Shown here: positions 59,306-64,000 of the stretch, piece after piece
Numbering within the stretch: the stretch's first letter is position 1
How the letters are laid out: the number at the start of each line of letters is the position of its first letter
Assembly (NCBI GenBank): GCA_021324755.1
Contig: JAJPIL010000021.1
Coordinates: 62,001-126,000 of the forward strand
DNA from: Pseudomonadota bacterium
GTDB lineage: Bacteria > Desulfobacterota > Binatia > Binatales > Binataceae
Length of the DNA stretch: 64,000 nt
Reading direction: 5' to 3'
Position numbers and translations under genes: made by a program
The notes under the pieces: model-generated
What the model was told of the DNA's origin: nothing
The model's database searches: none
Seen by the model: the letters and a program-made list of their open reading frames with translations, nothing else

Positions 59306-60458
59306 CGCAGCGGTTGTCGGCGGTGGCCCCGCCGGATGCGCCGCCGCCTACGCGCTCGCGCGCCATGGGATAAAGGTCGTGGTGTTCGAGCGCGGCTCCC
59401 CAGGGCGCGACAAAGCGTGCGGCGACATGTTCGTGCCGGCGGCGGTCGAGGAGCTACGGCGCCTTGGGCTTGCCGAGCAAGACCTGGTCGAGGTGGGTGG
59501 AGCGCCGTTCGACGCCGTGGAGTTGCTCGGCTCGCGAGGGCTTTTGTGGAGAATTCGCTATCCGAACGAGCCGGTTTGGATTCTGCCGCGCCGCTCGATC
59601 GACCAGAAGCTTCGCGACGGGCTTTCAGGGATGGCCGAAATCGTCTACCAGGGAGCGGTCGAGGGGATTGTCGCTGAGGTCGAGACGAGCGCTTTGCCGA
59701 GGTTCTCGGCAAAAGGCAATTGGCGGCTCGTTGGACGGATAGCCGCCGCTGGAAGGCTTGTGCCCGGCGCGCGCTCGGGACTCGAGCCGGCGGGGCAAGA
59801 GTGGAAGTTTTCGCTGCGATGCCAGGCGGTGGTTATCGCCTCGGGCGCGCAATCTAACCTTGCTCGCACCTGGGGCATCAGCGGACGCCCGCATCTGATG
59901 CCTGCAATCTCGGCCTACGCGCAAGGCTCGGGTTTTTCGGCTCCCGCCTTTGAATTTGCGCCCGGATGTCGGCCGGGCTACTGTTGGCTGTTCCCGATCG
60001 GGTCGAGCTCGGCACCTTGCGGCCGCGACGAGCGCGGCGCTTTGGCGGCGGCGAACGTCGGCGTCTGCGCGCTTGAACCGATCAAAGGCCTAGAGCTGCG
60101 GGCGCGCGGCCAGAAGTTGCTGGCGCGCCACCGGCTGGGAGGAGCGGTCCGATGGCGCGGCGGAGCAGGCGCGCTCTGGAGCGGATGCGGCCAGCGCTGG
60201 CACCATCCTGCGGGACTCGTGGCCTGCGGCGACGCGGCCGGCTTGATCGACCCGCTTTCGGGCGAAGGACTGACCGCAGCCTTGCGAAGCGGGCAAGCGG
60301 CGGGAGAGGCCGTTGCGAACTTCCTGCGCGACAAGCTAAATCCCAAATGGCTCGAAGATTATTCGGCTTACGTCGCCGAAACTTTCAGCGCCCGCTACGG
60401 GCGCACCGGCTTGCGCGCGGCATGGAAACAGCTTTGCGGCCTGCTCGATCCGCCCTGA
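59262..60458 (+). CDS. Geranylgeranyl reductase-family FAD oxidoreductase
   Basis: 398 residues. The N-terminus has the Rossmann fold DAAVVGGGPAGCAAAYALAR with VVVFERG, then KACGDMFVPAAVEELRRLG, the GGR family's Cys-containing signature. WILPRRSIDQKLRDGL and GYCWLFPIGS follow, and the FAD pyrophosphate motif is VACGDAAGLIDPLSGEGL near 320. GGR enzymes reduce prenyl double bonds in lipids, chlorophyll or quinones. Its gene overlaps that of the isoprenoid synthase-like protein, so it probably saturates that enzyme's product. Confidence 0.82.
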   Translation: MSIWANQRELERHFDAAVVGGGPAGCAAAYALARHGIKVVVFERGSPGRDKACGDMFVPAAVEELRRLGLAEQDLVEVGGAPFDAVELLGSRGLLWRIRYPNEPVWILPRRSIDQKLRDGLSGMAEIVYQGAVEGIVAEVETSALPRFSAKGNWRLVGRIAAAGRLVPGARSGLEPAGQEWKFSLRCQAVVIASGAQSNLARTWGISGRPHLMPAISAYAQGSGFSAPAFEFAPGCRPGYCWLFPIGSSSAPCGRDERGALAAANVGVCALEPIKGLELRARGQKLLARHRLGGAVRWRGGAGALWSGCGQRWHHPAGLVACGDAAGLIDPLSGEGLTAALRSGQAAGEAVANFLRDKLNPKWLEDYSAYVAETFSARYGRTGLRAAWKQLCGLLDPP

Positions 60459-60812
60459 CTCTGTGCGCGCCCGCGCAAAAAGCGCCGGCTGGCAAAAGCC
60501 AGAGCGAATATCGCTGCGCTAAGCACCCACTTCCACCAAATGAGCTGGCCTCCGATCGGCGAACGCGCGCTTGCGCCCGCAGCCTCGGTTCCCCCGCGAT
60601 ACTCGTTTCCTTGAGCGCGCCCCCAAACAAGGCGCGTGCGGACAAGCGGCGCTTGCGACGTCGCGGGGAAAGAGCGTCGCGAGGGAAAGACGAGGCATAA
60701 GCGTGATGGGGCGCCTGCCGCGCCGCGAAGCGGCGCAGCAGGCGCAGCGGCAAAGCGCAGGCCTCGAGGCGCCCCCGTCCGTCGGCGCCAGGAGAACTGC
60801 GCCAGGACGGGA
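60459..60812. other. Intergenic after the operon, with a dispersed repeat
   Basis: 354 bp between convergent genes. It contains one copy of an ~83-bp repeat (60546-60628). No gene is recognised. Confidence 0.45.
60546..60628. repeat. ~83-bp direct repeat, left copy
   Basis: The segment with GATCGGCGAACGCGCGCTTG, CGCCCGCAGCCTCGGTT and GATACTCGTTTCCTTGAGCG recurs at 63078-63161 in the same orientation with about one difference in eight bases or fewer. The two copies enclose only the phosphoesterase gene. Confidence 0.75.
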
Positions 60813-62822
60813 CTAGAAATCGAACTGGGGCCTGCGGCTAAAGTCGAACATCGACATCAGATCGCTTATCGCGGGCGCGTTTACCGGGAAGTAAGGCGCG
60901 CCCGGTCTGACCTGGGGATTCGGCAGACTGTCGCGGCTTATCGCGCTTAGCGGCGGCAGGTGCCAGTTGGCCTCGATAAACTTGAGCAGCGAGACGTGGT
61001 CGGCGTAGTCGTGGTCGACGAAACCCGGCTTGGCGTAGGGCGAGATCGCCACAAGTGGGACACGCGGGCCGTCGCCGAAAAAGTCGAGCGGCTGGATATA
61101 GCCCGAGTCGTAATAGCCGCCGCTTTCGTCGAAGGTGACGAAGATCACCGTCTCGCGCCATAGCTCGGGCTTGGCCTGCACCGCGTCTACCAGCTTCTGC
61201 ACGAAGCCTTCGAACAAATCCGGCTTGCTGGAGGCCGGATGGCCGTCGAGCAAACCGTCGGGCTTGACGTACGAGACCGCGGGCAGCTTGCCCGATTGCA
61301 CGGCGGCGTAAAAGTCCGACAGACCCTGGATATGTGCGCGCAGCGCCGGATTGGTCATGATCGTCGCCGAGTACTGGAACGGGTTACAGATGTTGCAGTA
61401 AAGGTCGGTGCGCGGCGTGTCGGCGTGAAACCCCTCGCCGTAGTAAGCCCACGAGATGTGGCGCTCGGAGAGTGCTTCGCCGATCGTGCGCACCTTCGAG
61501 GGCGGAACGAAGAAGCCCGAGGTGTACGGCGTGCCGTCGCGATGGAAGCCCGGGTTGTAGTTGTTGACCAAATAGTAGTGCCCCGGTTCGCATCGCGGAT
61601 TAGGCGCGTACGGCAGCTTTGCCAGGTAGTCGAGAATCGGAGCTACGCCGGGCGCCGAAGCGTCGGCACAGTTGAGGTAGCTGCCGCCGCCGATATCGCC
61701 GTCCACTCCATAGCCGTCCTCCGTATACCAGTTGTTGCTGCCCGGATACGGGTTGGGATTTTCGATCTCGTGGTCGGGCGGCGTGGCGGGCGCGAAGTGC
61801 GCGTCGCTGTAGAAAAGCTCGGTGCCGGTGCCGATCGCGATGTGGTTGGCGCCGGTGCCGCCCATGATCGCCTGATGGTAGTTGTCGGAGATCGCGTACT
61901 GGTTAGCGAGGCTTGCGAAATACGGCGCGTCGCCCGTGGCCATGTTGTAGAACCCCATCTGCACGCCACCCTGATCGGTCGACTCGAGCGTAAACGGAGA
62001 CGGCGGCGGAAAGCCGTTGCTGCCGGTGCCGATCGTGACCGCGACGTACGCGTAGAGGTCGTGCAGGCATCCGCTGGGATTTGCCGGCGCGAAGTTCGCC
62101 GCCCCACAGTCGGATTGTTGCCACATCTGGAAGAAGCGATGGACCGGGTCGCCCGTATACGCGCTGTACGGCACGTACTGGGTTATCTGGAAGGGCCCGG
62201 GCGGAAGATTAGCCGGAAAGCGCGTGTCGGGAACGTCGTTGCCAAGCCCGGTGCCGCCGATCAAAAGCAGCTCCTGCCCGTCCGGGAAAAGGCCCAGCTC
62301 CGGATACTGCGGGCTCGACGAGGTCACCCACGACGTCGTCGGCGCGTAAGTAGTGTTGGGCTGCGGCAGCGCAGGATAGAAGTCGCTCTTGGCCGGCGTG
62401 AGCTCGAACGTCTCGGTGTCGCTTGCCTGATACTGCTCGGCGCGGGCGTAATTCGGACCGGGACTGCCGTCGGCGTTGACGATCTTCTCCGACAGCAAAT
62501 TCCAGATCTGTTGCCCGTTGGGCGGCGTGTAGGTAGCGAACAGATTGTCGAAGCTTCGGTTCTCGCCGATAACGATAATCACATGCTTGATCGGCGTTGC
62601 CGTAAGCCGGTCGCCAAAGTCGGGCAGGACGGGCGCGGTGACCGGCGGCACTTTGATGCTCGCGTGCAGCGCTCCGGTTATCCTCGCCACCCAGTTAGAG
62701 CCGCGGTCGCCGTTGTTCACGCTGCGCGCCAGAGGCGGCATCGCGAGCGCGGCTGCCGCTGCTGCGCCGACGATCCATGTCAGGCTGCTAAGCCTACGCT
62801 TGCGCCTAACTTTTCGCTCCAT
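60813..62822 (-). CDS. Secreted phosphoesterase, phospholipase C/AcpA family
   Basis: 669 residues from ATG 62822 (GGAGAGGAGGAG upstream). A signal helix (LTWIVGAAAAAALAMPPLA) is near the start. The family start motif is IKHVIIVIGENRSFDNLFAT near 75, with the active-site residue region ENRSFDN. Later GTGANHIAIGTGTELFYSD, SYVKPDGLLDGHPASSKPDL, FVTFDESGGYYD and ISPYAKPGFVDHDYADHVSL give the metal ligands E, D, H. These enzymes cut phospholipids or other phosphate esters in the periplasm or outside. It is convergent with the isoprenoid operon and flanked by direct repeats. Confidence 0.87.
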   Translation of the reverse strand: MERKVRRKRRLSSLTWIVGAAAAAALAMPPLARSVNNGDRGSNWVARITGALHASIKVPPVTAPVLPDFGDRLTATPIKHVIIVIGENRSFDNLFATYTPPNGQQIWNLLSEKIVNADGSPGPNYARAEQYQASDTETFELTPAKSDFYPALPQPNTTYAPTTSWVTSSSPQYPELGLFPDGQELLLIGGTGLGNDVPDTRFPANLPPGPFQITQYVPYSAYTGDPVHRFFQMWQQSDCGAANFAPANPSGCLHDLYAYVAVTIGTGSNGFPPPSPFTLESTDQGGVQMGFYNMATGDAPYFASLANQYAISDNYHQAIMGGTGANHIAIGTGTELFYSDAHFAPATPPDHEIENPNPYPGSNNWYTEDGYGVDGDIGGGSYLNCADASAPGVAPILDYLAKLPYAPNPRCEPGHYYLVNNYNPGFHRDGTPYTSGFFVPPSKVRTIGEALSERHISWAYYGEGFHADTPRTDLYCNICNPFQYSATIMTNPALRAHIQGLSDFYAAVQSGKLPAVSYVKPDGLLDGHPASSKPDLFEGFVQKLVDAVQAKPELWRETVIFVTFDESGGYYDSGYIQPLDFFGDGPRVPLVAISPYAKPGFVDHDYADHVSLLKFIEANWHLPPLSAISRDSLPNPQVRPGAPYFPVNAPAISDLMSMFDFSRRPQFDF

Positions 62823-63292
62823 AAGTTTATCTCCTCCTCTCCACCCCGGCGGACCGGGAAATAAATGTGTGTTCGATACAAACTGCGGCCGGCGCGCTGA
62901 CGCCCCAGGGACGCGCAAAAGCTGGCGCGCGCGCCGCCGTTAGATCTGGAGCGCTTAGTTAGCGCAAGGACGTTTCTTAAGTATGACGAAATTCCATCCA
63001 AGCGATGATCCTTTAGAGAAAATTTCGTTACACTCGCGCACGCCCGACTCGGTTACACTTGTGCACGCCCAACGCACCGGCCTGCGGTCGGCGAACGCGC
63101 GCTTGCGCCCGCGGCCTCGGCTTACCCCCCGATACTCGTTTCGTTGAGCGCGACCCCCGAACGTTTGAAAGTATCGATTCGAGCTCGATTCTGCGCCGGA
63201 GTGGGCTTTGATGCAAACTAATCGGCGCGTTTAAGGGCGGTCGGCGATTGCGCTAAGCTAGTCAGCCGAGTGTTGCGCGAGCGAGGATCGCG
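62823..63292. other. Intergenic between divergent secreted-protein genes
   Basis: 470 bp. It contains the second copy of the ~83-bp repeat (63078-63161) and a short AT-rich part near 62955-63040 that should hold promoters. GTTACACT occurs twice just before the repeat (about 63028 and 63052), each followed by CGCACGCCC-like sequence. No gene is recognised. Confidence 0.4.
63078..63161. repeat. ~83-bp direct repeat, right copy
   Basis: Second copy of the 60546-60628 sequence, same orientation, upstream of the phosphoesterase start on the minus strand. Confidence 0.75.
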
Positions 63293-63924
63293 ATGATGCG
63301 GCGAGAGAGGGCGCAAGGCGCGCGTTTCGGCTTGCGCGCGAGCGCTGCGCGGGTCTTCGTCTTGGCGATAGGAGCCGCTTTGGCATTAGCCGGCCCGGCC
63401 GCGGCGGACATGCTCACTACCATATGAGCGTTGCCAGCAAAAGCGCTATTGGCCAGGGGCCGTTTGCGATGCTGCTCGTCGACCGGCCGACGGCGCACAC
63501 GGCTATTATCACGCTTACGCTCGAGCTAGGCTACACGGCGCTGGGCGACGACGTGCTTGCGCTCAACGTCAACGGCGCGGTCACGGTCAGCGAACTTCCG
63601 CCCACCATCACGAGCATCAGCGCCGGCAAGGTCGACAGCTTCGGCTCCTTCAACCTCGTGCTCAACAACGCCGGCGACGCGGCCAGCGGCTTTATGTTCG
63701 GCAATCCGCTGACCTTCAACCTAAACCTCACGAGCGGCGCCTGGATGAGCGCTGCCGACGTTTTGTTCACCAACGAAAACGGCTACCTGGCCGCGTGCCA
63801 TCTGTTGCGCCAGGGAAGCTCGCGCACGGGCTTTGCGGCCGTGATGCCGAGTCTGGAGGAGCCCGACGCGACAGTTGCGCCGTTTACGCTGATGCCGGCA
63901 AAGCTTGCGCCTCAAATGCGCTGA
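63293..63924 (+). pseudogene. Secreted protein with frame break after the signal peptide
   Basis: From ATG 63293 a clear signal peptide (FVLAIGAALALAGPAAAD) is read, but the frame stops at TGA 63425-63427 after M-L-T-T-I. A different frame begins at ATG 63424, overlapping as ATGA, and continues as a 166-residue beta-rich protein to 63924 (FNLVLNNAGDAASGFMFGNP, WMSAADVLFTNENGYLAACH). Together they look like one secreted protein broken by a one- or two-base indel. Alternatives are a programmed frameshift, re-initiation giving a leaderless protein, or a sequence error. The family is not known. Confidence 0.6.
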
Positions 63925-64000
63925 CGCCGGTCGGATCGAGAGCGGCGGCGCGCACGGACAAAGCGTAGCGCGAGCGATTCTCGTGGTCTTCGGCGTTGCC

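Noticed and set aside
61239-62864. 541-codon plus-strand frame opposite the phosphoesterase
   Set aside because: Shadow of the secreted phosphoesterase; Arg/Val-rich, no domain.
1-64000. tRNA, rRNA, CRISPR arrays and insertion-sequence transposases
   Set aside because: I looked for T-loop patterns, repeat-spacer arrays and transposase motifs on both strands and found none I could support.

Overview
The window is a GC-rich bacterial chromosome segment that carries a complete-looking siphovirus-type prophage between host genes. I see no rRNA, tRNA or CRISPR array, so the lineage is uncertain. A predicted selenoprotein, a Tat-exported amidase, a PagL-like outer-membrane enzyme and lipid/isoprenoid genes indicate a Gram-negative, selenocysteine-using environmental bacterium. 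A deltaproteobacterial or Binatota-like soil organism would fit, but that is a guess.

Left host flank (1-3.7 kb): the 3' part of an MFS transporter, a double-cupin protein, then about 2 kb of gene-poor DNA with a long inverted repeat and a decayed 72-bp tandem repeat.

Prophage or two abutting elements (about 3.7-47.7 kb): tyrosine integrase, a small HTH/excisionase-like protein and a YdaS/Cro-like repressor on the minus strand. Across an operator-rich gap lie plus-strand early genes: a recombination/DNA-metabolism protein, a small ORF and a second excisionase-type HTH. A cargo block follows at 7.7-10.8 kb: a PagL-like lipid A deacylase, a UGSC-family protein read through an in-frame TGA (selenocysteine), and a NifU-like protein. 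The rest of the phage is on the minus strand. In transcription order it is terminase, (cargo), portal, prohead protease with internal scaffold start, major capsid, head-tail connectors, tail tube, tail-assembly chaperone with overlapping frames, tape measure, minor tail proteins, DUF2460, DUF2163 hub with LamG insertion, NlpC/P60 peptidase, tail-tip protein, tail spike, GH108 endolysin, holin-like and lipoprotein genes. The tape measure - DUF2460 - DUF2163 - NlpC - tail-tip order is that of the Rhodobacter gene transfer agent tail. Three cargo genes, including an aegerolysin-like protein, split portal from terminase.

Right flank (47.8-64 kb): a Tat-exported acetamidase/formamidase bracketed by 130-bp near-identical direct repeats. 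Next is a decayed defence locus: a truncated GHKL ATPase, an intact PD-(D/E)XK + DUF2075 ATPase, and a fused remnant of a C5 methyltransferase and Vsr endonuclease. Then comes a tightly spaced six-gene operon (54.2-60.5 kb): a zinc-PLC-like protein that appears to lack the zinc ligands, a CARDB-like protein, a small unknown, a carboxypeptidase-regulatory-like domain protein, a class 1 isoprenoid synthase-like protein and a geranylgeranyl-reductase-type flavoprotein. A secreted phosphoesterase (PLC/AcpA family) flanked by a second pair of direct repeats and a frame-broken secreted protein end the window.

The two strongest items for follow-up are the UGSC selenoprotein with its adjacent candidate SECIS, and the six-gene isoprenoid/reductase operon with an apparently inactivated phospholipase-fold member.
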